Of a stretch of DNA of 64,000 bases, positions 1-7,879 are shown piece by piece. The position numbers and the translations under genes were made by a program. Source of the stretch: an uncultured Chryseobacterium sp. (GTDB lineage Bacteria > Bacteroidota > Bacteroidia > Flavobacteriales > Weeksellaceae); contig CAJYGB010000007.1 in NCBI GenBank assembly GCA_913774355.1, positions 1 to 64,000 on the forward strand, written 5' to 3'. The notes below the pieces were generated by a model. The model made no database searches. It was not told the origin of the DNA and saw nothing but the letters and a program-made list of their open reading frames with translations. Positions within the stretch are counted from its first letter, which is position 1; each line of letters opens with the position of its first letter.

Positions 1-18
1 ATTCTAAAAACACAAGCC

Positions 19-52
19 AGCCGGTAGTACTCTAGGTATTGCCGGCTTTTTT
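19..52 (+). terminator. Rho-independent terminator of an upstream gene
   Basis: AGCCGG at 19-24 pairs with CCGGCT at 42-47 and is followed by a T run (47-52). It would end a plus-strand gene lying left of the window. Confidence 0.55.
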
Positions 53-201
53 AATGACAGCAATACGGCCGGCAAAGAAAAATTCCGGTGAGGTTACGCA
101 GAGTTACATCTTTATTTGTTGAAACACATGCTATCTGTGGAGATTTTACAGCGTGAAGAAAGGCCAATCCCGGTTAACGCAGTGGAAACGAAGCCCAAAA
201 C

Positions 202-229
202 AAAAAGACCGCCGTACAGAAACGGCGGG
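202..229 (-). terminator. Possible terminator downstream of the surface-protein pair
   Basis: CCGCCGT (209-215) pairs with ACGGCGG (222-228), and the A run at 202-206 reads as a T run on the minus strand. It lies about 170 bases past the stop of the minus-strand gene ending at 403. The intervening sequence shows no convincing gene. Confidence 0.45.
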
Positions 230-402
230 CTTAGAGAAAGGCATTGTCAATTAAATCATTACGATACCTATCGGGGTATAATGAACATTGTGTTTTAAAT
301 CAATTATTTTACAGATCTGATCTATATCATGCTAATCAGAATAGAAAAGAGCAGTATTAGCAATGGTTCAGAAGTTTTCATTGTTAAACATACTTTGTCT
401 AC

Positions 403-1830
403 TTAATTTTTTTGCCTTTCATCGGGAATCCAAATTATCTTTCCTGAATCATCCAGCCTAAAAAACCAGTACTCGCTGTATCCTTTTCTGGCGTCAGAAA
501 CATCTACACTGTTTCCTGACGAAGTGCCAATGACTGCATATCCATTATCCGATGTTTGTACTATGGATCGAAAACCTTCACTTGAAAATGTGCCGAATAG
601 TTTCTGCCACAATATATTTCCGGATGTATTTACTTTTAAAATCCAGATATCATCCGGTCCTTTATTTGTTTCCGTTATATCGCCGTTTGCAGAAGATGAT
701 GATAATCCGCCTAAAATATAATTACCATCAGCAGTTTGGTGTACCGAGTAAGGAAATTCGTCGCCATTGCCGCCATACAGCCGTTGCCACTGAAGGGTTC
801 CGGAACCATTGATTTTTACCAGCCAGTAATCATATTGATTATTTCCGTGCCCCGGACCGGTGACATCTCCTGAACCTACTGGGGAATGTGAGTTTCCTAC
901 AATAATATATCCACCGTCTGACGTCTGATCAATTGAATAAGCATCATCCTGACTGCTTCCTCCATATAAGGACTGCCAGATAATATTTCCTGAAGCATTC
1001 AGTTTCATTACCCAAAAGTCTGCATTACCGTGGGCCGTTCCTGTAATATCCCCAGTGGCCGTAGCCGCATTTCCTGCAAGAATATAGGTTCCGTCGGAAT
1101 TCTGCTTAACTGCTCGCAATGCATCATTAGCAATGCCACCGTACAATTTCTGCCAGGAGATATTACCTGTGGCATTCAGTTTCACGATCCAGGCGTCGGA
1201 ATTGGCATCGTGGTTGGTTCCTGCAACATCTCCGCTTGCTGAGGAGGTTGTTTCTACCGACATTAAGTATCCTCCGTCTGCAGTTTCAATAATGGCCTGT
1301 ACATCGTCATTACCACTCCCTCCATAAAGTCTCTGCCATTGGAGAACTCCTGCCGCATCTATTTTAAAAACCCATGTATCTCGAAATCCATGATTGGTGC
1401 CCGAAATATCTCCACTTGCGGAAGAGGTGGTACTACAGGCTACAATATATCCTCCGTCACTCGTACGATGAAGAGTAGATTCGCCGCCTGCTGATACAGA
1501 TTCATCCGAGTTTCCTCCGTACAACTTTTGCCACTCTATCCGGCCATACCGGTTGAGTTTTGCTATCCAGTAATCGGCTCCGCCGTGGGTTGTTGCACCA
1601 ACGTCACCGGATATTGAAGACACACTTATACCGCCGATTATATAGCCGCCATCAGGAGTTTGTTGTACTACTCGGCCGGCATCTGCACCTGAACCCCCAT
1701 ACAAAAAACTGAAAAGAACTTTATCCAACGGCATATAAGGGGTGCCAACCGCTTGGGCAGATATCTCTAAGGATAAAAATAACAGGAAAAGCAGCAATAA
1801 AATTTTATGTGTTTTTTTCATTTCCATCAT
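403..1830 (-). CDS. Secreted seven-repeat propeller-like protein
   Basis: The protein has a signal peptide (MKKTHK, then a leucine-rich core ending SAQA) and seven tandem repeats of about 55-62 residues. Each repeat follows LYGG(S/N)xxD, DGGYI, a SGDxxGTxHG loop and a W.(V/L)KLN..G...WQK end, a pattern common in Bacteroidota secreted beta-propeller-like proteins. No T9SS sorting domain is visible at the C-terminus. An ATG at 1830 lies one base after the stop of the upstream gene, with AGGA about eight bases before it, so the two genes are probably translationally coupled; ATGs at 1827 and 1821 are alternatives. The function is unknown. A surface or matrix role is inferred from the export signal and the partner. 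Confidence 0.8.
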   Translation of the reverse strand: MMEMKKTHKILLLLFLLFLSLEISAQAVGTPYMPLDKVLFSFLYGGSGADAGRVVQQTPDGGYIIGGISVSSISGDVGATTHGGADYWIAKLNRYGRIEWQKLYGGNSDESVSAGGESTLHRTSDGGYIVACSTTSSASGDISGTNHGFRDTWVFKIDAAGVLQWQRLYGGSGNDDVQAIIETADGGYLMSVETTSSASGDVAGTNHDANSDAWIVKLNATGNISWQKLYGGIANDALRAVKQNSDGTYILAGNAATATGDITGTAHGNADFWVMKLNASGNIIWQSLYGGSSQDDAYSIDQTSDGGYIIVGNSHSPVGSGDVTGPGHGNNQYDYWLVKINGSGTLQWQRLYGGNGDEFPYSVHQTADGNYILGGLSSSSANGDITETNKGPDDIWILKVNTSGNILWQKLFGTFSSEGFRSIVQTSDNGYAVIGTSSGNSVDVSDARKGYSEYWFFRLDDSGKIIWIPDERQKN

Positions 1831-1831
1831 T

Positions 1832-2899
1832 TTAAAATCCTGTAGCGGTATAAACATAAATCGTAGACCCTATGGCAAGAAAAGTATAGACTGTTTCTTT
1901 TCCTCCGAGTGTTGAACGGTTGTTGGCATACTTTACGGTAAACCCCGATGCCGAAAAGGTAGAGGTTCCGCTTGATGTTCCGCGTACGGAGAGTGTATAT
2001 GTTCCGCCATCCTTAATTCCGTTAAGGGTAAACGCGCCGGGATTAGCGGTAGTATAAGCCAGGTTGCTTTTGCTGTAATCGATGGTAGTTCCGTTTCCCG
2101 CATTGTAGGCGGTTTTGTTGGTGGAGGCCCCGTCTACTTCCAGTTTGCTGCCCGGCTTGTTAGTCGTACTGCCACCATAGGCCCCTATACCTACATTACC
2201 GCCGCCGACCTGCATGTAAAGATCGGTCCATACGGTTCCGGACTGGACGGACTGGATAAAACCAGTATTATCGGTGGTATTATATCCCAGCGCCAATCTT
2301 TTGTTGGGATCGGCAGCACCTGATACGGCCAGCTGTGCGATATCTCCGTAATCCGCTTTGTCTTTTGCTATATGAAGGAAAGTAACTGGCGTTGTGGTCC
2401 CGATGCCCACATTCCCTGTATTCTTCCAGGTGAGGACATCTCTTGAGGCAGAATTGGCAGTATCTGAAATGCCAAGCGTTCCTCCGCTTAATCCGGTAAG
2501 TAAAGGCCCGCCAGCAGTAGAATTGTAGACCAATTTGTTGTCGGAATCAGTATCGCCTCTAAGTTTCAGCGGGTTACCATTGAGTACCAGGGCCTGGGTT
2601 GCTTCGTGGTTCCCCAGGTTATCCCCTCCTGAAGAAGCGGCTCCGCCATTCACCCAAACCGTTCCGTTGAAATACCAGAGGGTGTTCGTGGTGGTGTCAT
2701 ACACCTGAAGTCCAGCAGCCGGTGAAGAAATATTGGTTCGTTGGGTGGAGGTCATTCTTGGTGCCAGAAATCCTTTTGTTGTAGAGGTAATGTCCAGCAT
2801 TGAGGAAGCCGCAGGTTGTGTGGTTCCGATCCCAACTCCTTGTGCGTGAGCAGTAATGCACGTCATGATAAATCCTGCTGAAAATAAATAATTTTTCAT
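1832..2899 (-). CDS. Secreted tail-fibre-like surface protein
   Basis: The 355-residue product starts with a signal peptide (cleavage near AHAQ) followed by GVGIGTTQP and MLDITSTTKGFLAPRM. This opening is typical of Bacteroidota surface proteins that resemble phage tail fibres. The middle contains NVGIGTTTPVTFLHI, a second copy of the GIGTT motif. The C-terminal part is rich in T, S, G and N and looks like beta-structure. The peptidase S74 chaperone domain often found at the end of such proteins is absent. It is the first gene of a two-gene unit with the repeat protein that follows directly. Its ligand or role cannot be read from sequence. Confidence 0.75.
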   Translation of the reverse strand: MKNYLFSAGFIMTCITAHAQGVGIGTTQPAASSMLDITSTTKGFLAPRMTSTQRTNISSPAAGLQVYDTTTNTLWYFNGTVWVNGGAASSGGDNLGNHEATQALVLNGNPLKLRGDTDSDNKLVYNSTAGGPLLTGLSGGTLGISDTANSASRDVLTWKNTGNVGIGTTTPVTFLHIAKDKADYGDIAQLAVSGAADPNKRLALGYNTTDNTGFIQSVQSGTVWTDLYMQVGGGNVGIGAYGGSTTNKPGSKLEVDGASTNKTAYNAGNGTTIDYSKSNLAYTTANPGAFTLNGIKDGGTYTLSVRGTSSGTSTFSASGFTVKYANNRSTLGGKETVYTFLAIGSTIYVYTATGF

Positions 2900-3313
2900 T
2901 CTTTGATTTTTTTTAATGAATAGTATATTAATATGTTTTTGATGGAACCAGCCTTCGGACGGCGTAGCAGTATGGGTCCTCAGGTAACTTCCATCATAAA
3001 AAACAGTTCAAATGTACAGGCTGCAGCCCATAATGCAATAGTTTTTCGTATAGCTATTTTTCGATAAAAACTCTAGAATTCTTTCGATACGATTGTATAT
3101 GTTAAAAAACGGAGGCATTCCCTGCGATTTTAAAGATTGTGACATATAATTGCGCACAAATGATTCGGACTTCCGGTGGCCTCAGCCTGACAGTATGCAT
3201 ATACCGTTTGGTTTGAATAAAATATCTGTTTGTTTAAGCAGAATATAGATTTATCCGGATATAAGTGCTGTTTTATCCTGAGACTCTCAAAGCGTTTCTC
3301 TACCATAAAGAAT
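2900..3313. other. Non-coding stretch
   Basis: This AT-rich spacer holds the upstream region of the minus-strand surface-protein pair. A 72-codon minus-strand frame (3130-3348) overlaps the next gene and resembles no protein family, so I regard it as chance. No hairpin or promoter word stood out. Confidence 0.4.
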
Positions 3314-3625
3314 TCAGTTGCCAACACTTTTAACTTTATAACGTACATGGGTTACCCGATCTATTTCGAAATCAAAGATTAAATAATATCTTTTTTTATT
3401 CCTGGTTTCTATATAATAGCTCCAGCGGTCTGTAAAATCGCTGACACTTCTTTGAGAGCCGAAAAAGGATTCTATTTCAGATTTATGTTTGCCTGTCCAT
3501 TCCGTGCTTTTAACAAGCTTATGAACAAAGTATTTCCTGGATGCAGGAAATTTCTTCCATAGGAAACTTCTGATGTCATGATCAGATTTGAATTTCAGTG
3601 TTTTTGTAAGTAGTGGAAGCATCAT
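3314..3625 (-). CDS. Small hypothetical protein
   Basis: The product has 103 residues and is basic and aromatic-rich, with the C-terminal part predicted as beta-strand (WSYYIETRNKKRYYLIFDFE). I do not recognise a family. It is plausible as a gene because it follows the HTH gene at 3645 on the same strand after 19 bases, and its composition is protein-like. It has no signal peptide or membrane segment. Confidence 0.5.
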   Translation of the reverse strand: MMLPLLTKTLKFKSDHDIRSFLWKKFPASRKYFVHKLVKSTEWTGKHKSEIESFFGSQRSVSDFTDRWSYYIETRNKKRYYLIFDFEIDRVTHVRYKVKSVGN

Positions 3626-3644
3626 TTGTGTTTTTCTCAGGTAT

Positions 3645-3971
3645 TTAATAGAACTGTTTTTTCCATTTGCTGATAGAGTTCCTGCTCAGGCGGAAATGTT
3701 CAGCCGTTTTCATGTTGCTGAGGTTATGTTTCTTCTGGTAATCCAGAATTTTCAGAATTGAACTCTTTGTGTAGGAACGAAGTTGCTGGTTGTCATGAAA
3801 GGTTTCCTGATCGGGCTTACCGAATATTTTTTCATTGATTTCGATAATATCCAGTGCCGACAGCGATTTGTTGGTCAGCAGCTTCTCACAGGACTCGGCC
3901 TTTTCAGGAAATTTCTTTGTGATGATGTCGCGGTAGATTCTGTTGTAATTTACGGGAATTGATTTTTTCAT
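3645..3971 (-). CDS. Small helix-turn-helix protein
   Basis: The 108-residue protein ends in a helix-turn-helix resembling those of transposase-like proteins (NMKTAEHFRLSRNSISKWKKQF). The N-terminal 60 residues are helical and unassigned. It lies 35 bases after the first of two paralogous HTH genes, all on the minus strand. Such short proteins are often auto-annotated as transposase, but there is no DDE domain and no terminal repeat here. DNA binding is inferred from the HTH only. Confidence 0.65.
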   Translation of the reverse strand: MKKSIPVNYNRIYRDIITKKFPEKAESCEKLLTNKSLSALDIIEINEKIFGKPDQETFHDNQQLRSYTKSSILKILDYQKKHNLSNMKTAEHFRLSRNSISKWKKQFY

Positions 3972-4006
3972 CGTCTTAATGTTTATCGGATATCAATCTG
4001 TTGTTT

Positions 4007-4435
4007 TTATTTTCGTTTGCTGATCCACTTGTAGAGCGTGGTTTTGGGGATGCCATAATGTTCCATCACTTCCTGCTTGGTTTTTTCACCGGTATCTATC
4101 GATTCCAGAATAAAGTTGATGATTTCGGTGGTGTAGATGTTTTTGCGGAACTGGGGAAGCGACGATTTTTCCATCTTCAGGCTTTCATCAGGATTATAGG
4201 CCGCAGGAGGAGAGTAAAGGATCAGGTGCTGGCTGTAGATCCTGAAAAAATCATAATCCAGCAGTTTGCTCCATCGTAAAATCTGCTCCGAATCCAGGCT
4301 TTTGCACCCATAGATTTCCGAAAGCTCGGCTTCCGTACATTTCATAAAACTGCAGATTCTGCCGGCCTCCAGTCCTTTTTCTTTTACCCTCGTCCGGATA
4401 AGTTCCCCCAAATGGATATTTTTGAAATTTTTCAT
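4007..4435 (-). CDS. HTH protein, tandem paralogue A
   Basis: The 142-residue protein has an N-terminal helical domain (MKNFKNIHLG, then SLDSEQILRWSKLL and YDFFRIYSQHLILYSPP), a short linker, and a C-terminal homeodomain-like HTH (EVMEHYGIPKTTLYKWISKR). It is clearly paralogous to the gene at 4938-5372, roughly 70 percent identical by eye. The family is frequent in Chryseobacterium-type genomes and often labelled transposase, without a catalytic domain. A 25-base block at 4607-4631 upstream is shared with the paralogue. The function is unknown and a DNA-binding role is inferred. Confidence 0.7.
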   Translation of the reverse strand: MKNFKNIHLGELIRTRVKEKGLEAGRICSFMKCTEAELSEIYGCKSLDSEQILRWSKLLDYDFFRIYSQHLILYSPPAAYNPDESLKMEKSSLPQFRKNIYTTEIINFILESIDTGEKTKQEVMEHYGIPKTTLYKWISKRK

Positions 4436-4606
4436 AATTCGACTGTCTTATATAGTTGAATTTTAAACATCATTCTGATCCTGTAACAACCTGGCGTTTT
4501 AGTATTGAACCCTAATTAAGCCTTGGCACGGAACTGCCGCTTATATACACCGGAGCAGTGCTTACCTACAGTTTAGGCATATCCGGAATGATGATCATTC
4601 AACAAG

Positions 4607-4631
4607 GCGAATTTATAGGTATTTTTTGAGG
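4607..4631 (-). promoter_or_regulatory. Block conserved upstream of both HTH paralogues (copy A)
   Basis: These 25 bases match 5513-5537 at 22 positions and sit about 170 bases upstream of the paralogue-A start. The sequence around the blocks is otherwise dissimilar, so this is either a retained promoter or regulatory element or the edge of the duplicated unit. Confidence 0.4.
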
Positions 4632-4810
4632 TACGTTAACCAAAAGCTGTAGGATTTTCGCTACAAAACTTGTAGAGGGATCATTACAAGACCTATTGAA
4701 AATAAGAAAATAAAGGTCAGGACAGACCGCAAAAGCGTATCCGACATCGGGGATTTCATATCCTATTGGGATGATCGGATCAAATGCTGCAGGAATACTT
4801 TTCACAGGCA

Positions 4811-4842
4811 AGACCTGTCGGATATTAAAATCCGACAGGTCT
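4811..4842. repeat. Intergenic palindromic hairpin
   Basis: There are perfect 13-base arms: AGACCTGTCGGAT (4811-4823) and its complement (4830-4842), with a six-base loop. It has the look of a dispersed intergenic palindrome. A similar element with different arm sequence occurs at 27311-27343. Confidence 0.7.
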
Positions 4843-4937
4843 GTAGATTTATTCGGGTGCAGGGATTTTATGCCTGGTTTATATTTTCCTGCCGGTTCCT
4901 TTTTTGGCAAACAGCCGGAACGGCTGATAGAGGAATG

Positions 4938-5372
4938 TTATTGTTTCTTACGGCTGTTGATCCATTTATACAAAGTCGTTTTAGGGATACCATATTCCTC
5001 AATGACCTCTCTTTTTGTTTTTTTGCCTTTGCTTATCAATTCGAGGATGAAATCGATGATCTCCGTGGTGTAAATATTTTTACGGAATTGGGGCAGGGAT
5101 GATTTTTCTTCTTTAAGGTTTTCACTTTCCTTATCGGGTACGGGTGGTGAGTAGAGGATCAGGTGTTGGCTGTAGATTCTGAAAAAATCATAGTTCAGCA
5201 GTTTGCTCCAGCGGAGAATCTGTTCAGAATCCAGGCTCTTCAGCTCATAAGTGGCAAAAAGTTCTTCTTCGGTGATGTTCATGGAGCTGCAGATTTTCCG
5301 TATCTCTATGCCTTTTTCCTTTACCCGCATCCGGATGAGTTTTCCCAGGTGGATATTTTTATAATTTTTCAT
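4938..5372 (-). CDS. HTH protein, tandem paralogue B
   Basis: The 144-residue protein has the same architecture as the 4007-4435 product: an N-terminal helical domain containing SLDSEQILRWSKLL and YDFFRIYSQHLILYSPP, then SSLPQFRKNIYTTEII and a C-terminal HTH (EEYGIPKTTLYKWINSRKK). The variable regions are residues 20-45 and the linker near residue 80. The two copies probably arose by local duplication, perhaps with divergence of DNA target. No transposase catalytic domain or inverted termini are present. Confidence 0.7.
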   Translation of the reverse strand: MKNYKNIHLGKLIRMRVKEKGIEIRKICSSMNITEEELFATYELKSLDSEQILRWSKLLNYDFFRIYSQHLILYSPPVPDKESENLKEEKSSLPQFRKNIYTTEIIDFILELISKGKKTKREVIEEYGIPKTTLYKWINSRKKQ

Positions 5373-5722
5373 ACCTCGTTTGTATTTTATAGAGTTGTAA
5401 TCTTATCAAAGGTTTTTTCTATTCATCTTATTAAACATTTCCCGGAAGATAAAATCAAAATTATGTGATTTTCAGACTGTTTCTACTGCTGTTCCAGAGG
5501 TTGTTAAATTAAGCGAATGTATAAGTATTTTTTGAAGATATAGTATATAATTAATAATAATTTTGTGGCGTAATGTAATAAAAGCAGTTGTTTTGTATTG
5601 GAAAAAGAGATTAATAAATGAGCTGTAAAGATGAAGCCGGTGGCCGGAAATCATGTATAGTACAGTAAGGAAATGGGATCCTGCTTCATTTGGGTGCACT
5701 TTAGAAACAACTTAAATATATC
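5373..5722. other. Upstream region of HTH paralogue B
   Basis: There is no convincing gene. The block 5513-5537 (GCGAATGTATAAGTATTTTT and the next five bases) matches the block upstream of paralogue A at 22 of 25 positions. A 75-codon frame at 5472-5699 shows no family features. Confidence 0.4.
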
Positions 5723-5753
5723 AAAAAAGCCATCTCCAAAATATGGAAACGGC
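5723..5753 (-). terminator. Terminator of the cysteine peptidase gene
   Basis: On the minus strand GCCGTTTCCA pairs with TGGAGATGGC (two G-U pairs) and is followed by six T. It lies about 55 bases after the stop codon at 5810. Confidence 0.7.
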
Positions 5754-5809
5754 TTCTAACAGATTAAATATCTAAAATTGTCATCGTTCAATGACAATAA
5801 TGATTCGGT

Positions 5810-7012
5810 TTATAGTCCGATGCTTTGGTTCGGTTTCAGTTGTTTTCTGATGCTCTTTGGCAGGGCATCCTTATGAACCAGGATAGCCGTCGATTTATAT
5901 TCGACATAAGGTCTTGTTACATAAATATATCCTTCAAAATCATTGGTTACACCCCATGAATTTTTCACCATGTAATATTCTTTCCCCGATTGATCTTTCG
6001 CGAGACCTACGATGTGCATTCCGTGATCATCTGTTGTGGAAAGGTTGTTTAAAGCCTTCTGACGCATATCTTCGGTGATGGTTTTATCTTTTTTCGGCTC
6101 GGTGAATAAGGTTCCTTTATTGTCTTTGGTAATTTGGTCCAGATCCATGTCCGGAACATAGGCTACCCCGTTTTTGTAGGAAAAATACGGCTCCGACACA
6201 TCGGTTGCCCAGCCTACGGAATAGCCTTTATTTACGGCATTGTCAATGATCTCCGTTAAATCTTTCATAGGCACGTTCCAGTCGGAATCATGGCTCCAGT
6301 TATCCGGGATCGGAACAACAAATTTTTGGTAATACGGGTAATCCTTGTAGGAAGAAAGTTCCACATAATCATCAGGGTTAATGCCTACGACTTCTTTTGC
6401 GAAAGTCTTCGGCGTATACGATTTCCCTTGATAAGTAAAATTCGCCGGAACTTTTCCCAGGTATTCATCCAGGATCACATCTACGGAAGACATCCAGTTA
6501 TCCGTCAGCTTTCCTTTCGATCCGGCCTGGACCAGGCTGTCGAGCACAGGCTTCAATTTACCCTGCATCTCGGAGAAATTGTTCAGGGTCTGCCCCTGTC
6601 TCAACCCGGTATAGGCATCCTGGGGAACCGCACCGTATTTTTTATACATATTGATGACATCATGCAGCTCTCCGCCGTCGCCCCAGCTGATCGCGCCGTT
6701 GTTCAGAACGTATAATTTTGCTTTATCATGGTAAGAATTCCTTGCCGTAAAAATTTCTGCCAGGTCAACGGGCTTTTTACCCATCCTCTGCATTTCAGAC
6801 TCCAGGAAAGAATTTCCCGAATAGCTCCAGCACGTGCCGGATGAACCCTGGTTCTTTACTGAAGTGGCTCCTACATCTTTCAGTGTGGTAAACTGGAAAT
6901 TGGCATTCTGGGATTGATTGTTTTTTAGCTTGTTGATTAAGTCATCCTGGGCAAACATCATACTTCCTGCAGACAAAACAAAAAGTAATGATATAAATTT
7001 GGTATTCTTCAT
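5810..7012 (-). CDS. Secreted C1-family cysteine peptidase (PepC/bleomycin hydrolase-like)
   Basis: The 400-residue protein has a signal peptide (MKNTKFISLLFVLSAGSMMF-AQ). The catalytic cysteine is Cys61 in QGSSGTCWSYS. The catalytic histidine is in DDHGMHIVGLA (near residue 335) and the asparagine in YMVKNSWG (near residue 350). The long spacing between Cys and His and the order match clan CA family C1B peptidases, bleomycin-hydrolase or aminopeptidase C type. Bacteroidota encode exported versions like this one, predicted to act in the periplasm or outside the cell on peptides. It is transcribed alone and followed by a good terminator. Confidence 0.88.
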   Translation of the reverse strand: MKNTKFISLLFVLSAGSMMFAQDDLINKLKNNQSQNANFQFTTLKDVGATSVKNQGSSGTCWSYSGNSFLESEMQRMGKKPVDLAEIFTARNSYHDKAKLYVLNNGAISWGDGGELHDVINMYKKYGAVPQDAYTGLRQGQTLNNFSEMQGKLKPVLDSLVQAGSKGKLTDNWMSSVDVILDEYLGKVPANFTYQGKSYTPKTFAKEVVGINPDDYVELSSYKDYPYYQKFVVPIPDNWSHDSDWNVPMKDLTEIIDNAVNKGYSVGWATDVSEPYFSYKNGVAYVPDMDLDQITKDNKGTLFTEPKKDKTITEDMRQKALNNLSTTDDHGMHIVGLAKDQSGKEYYMVKNSWGVTNDFEGYIYVTRPYVEYKSTAILVHKDALPKSIRKQLKPNQSIGL

Positions 7013-7301
7013 TACTGTAAAAAATTATATATACGAATAGTCGTTGCTAATAGAGATTCGTTACAGGACTAAAGGTTAAATCCCTAGGTTAAATTTTATG
7101 ACAAGACAGGAAATGAAATTCCCGAAACGGAGTTTAACGTTTGGCAGATCAGAAATTTTTAATATAATGTAATAAATTTACGATGCAGTAAAAAAGCTTT
7201 TTAAATGGCGTAGAGTGTTGATTTTATTTATATTAAATCATATTCGGAATTTGTCTGCTCCCACGAATTAAATTATTTTAAAAAAAAGTTTACGATGTTT
7301 C
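7013..7301. other. Divergent intergenic region
   Basis: This AT-rich spacer lies between the minus-strand peptidase and the plus-strand sigma factor. I saw no TAnnTTTG word for either gene. The inverted repeat GTTTCCAA/TTGGAAAC (7297-7304 and 7309-7316) lies 32 bases before the sigma-factor start and overlaps the motif described in the next entry. Confidence 0.4.
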
Positions 7302-7327
7302 CAACCTTTTGGAAACTTTCTGCATCT
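7302..7327 (+). promoter_or_regulatory. Candidate ECF-dependent promoter of the sigma-factor gene
   Basis: CAACCTTTT (7302-7310) is followed 12 bases later by CATCT (7323-7327), just upstream of the sigma-factor start. The same nonamer plus CATCT recurs at 9409-9432 before the VWA lipoprotein gene, with 10 bases between. ECF factors usually recognise an AAC-containing -35 and often regulate themselves. The assignment is inference and the spacing differs by two bases. Confidence 0.35.
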
Positions 7328-7348
7328 ATGTAGATATAAAGCCTGACT

Positions 7349-7867
7349 ATGGAACGAGAGCTATTATTGGAATGTCAGCGGAACGACCGGAAAGCCCAGC
7401 GAAAAGTCTATGAAAAGATGGCCGGGAAGCTGTATTCGGTATGCAGACGTTATCTTAAAAATGATGAAGATATTGAAGAAGCGCTGGCCGACAGCTTCTA
7501 CAAAATTTTCACGAAGATGAACCAGCTTCAGAATCCGGATATTTTTGAATCCTGGGCCAGAAAAATTGCGGTGAACGAATGTCTGCAGAAGTTGCGCACG
7601 GCGAGGGAACTTCATATTCCTTTGGATGAAGACCATGCCTTCTCCGCTGATTTTTCTACGGAAAACATATCCTTTGAAAAAGATATTTTAAGCCTCCTGA
7701 ATTTTCTTCCCGAGGGATGCAGGGCCATCTTTAATCTCTTTGCTATTGAAGGCTATCCTCATAAAGAGATCGCGGATATGCTTTCCATCAGCGAAGGCAC
7801 TTCAAAATCCCAGCTCAATTTTGCAAGGAAGAGACTGCAGGAACTGATGGTAAACCAAAACATTTAA
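7349..7867 (+). CDS. ECF-type RNA polymerase sigma factor
   Basis: The 172-residue protein has sigma-70 region 2 (KLYSVCRRYLKNDEDIEEAL, then FYKIFTKMNQL and FESWARKIAVNECLQ) and region 4 (LPEGCRAIFNLFAIEGYPHK, then EIADMLSISEGTSKSQL). The length is typical of the ECF family. It is followed after 12 bases by a membrane protein that probably acts as its anti-sigma factor. The next transcription unit carries a similar upstream motif, hinting at a target gene. Confidence 0.92.
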   Translation: MERELLLECQRNDRKAQRKVYEKMAGKLYSVCRRYLKNDEDIEEALADSFYKIFTKMNQLQNPDIFESWARKIAVNECLQKLRTARELHIPLDEDHAFSADFSTENISFEKDILSLLNFLPEGCRAIFNLFAIEGYPHKEIADMLSISEGTSKSQLNFARKRLQELMVNQNI

Positions 7868-7879
7868 ACTAAAAACACA

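Larger units (their letters stand above)
4436..4937. other. Spacer between the paralogous HTH genes
   Basis: This 500-base spacer contains the shared upstream block (4607-4631) and a perfect palindromic hairpin (4811-4842). A 103-codon minus-strand frame (4599-4910) runs through the hairpin and has no family resemblance, so I do not call it a gene. Confidence 0.4.

Noticed and set aside
116..298. 60-codon plus-strand frame at the left edge
   Set aside because: No family resemblance, lies across a hairpin and a divergent upstream region; composition is not protein-like.
1832..2899. Phage tail-fibre gene as sign of a prophage at 1-3 kb
   Set aside because: The protein has a signal peptide and no phage neighbours; such proteins are common chromosomal surface proteins.
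3130..3348. 72-codon minus-strand frame
   Set aside because: Overlaps the start of the downstream-reading gene at 3314 and shows no recognisable domain or start context.
4599..4910. 103-codon minus-strand frame through the palindrome
   Set aside because: Part of it translates the hairpin arms; no family match.
3645..5372. Tandem HTH genes as an insertion sequence
   Set aside because: No DDE catalytic domain, no terminal inverted repeats and no target duplication.
5472..5699. 75-codon minus-strand frame
   Set aside because: AT-rich, no ribosome-binding site and includes the conserved upstream block.
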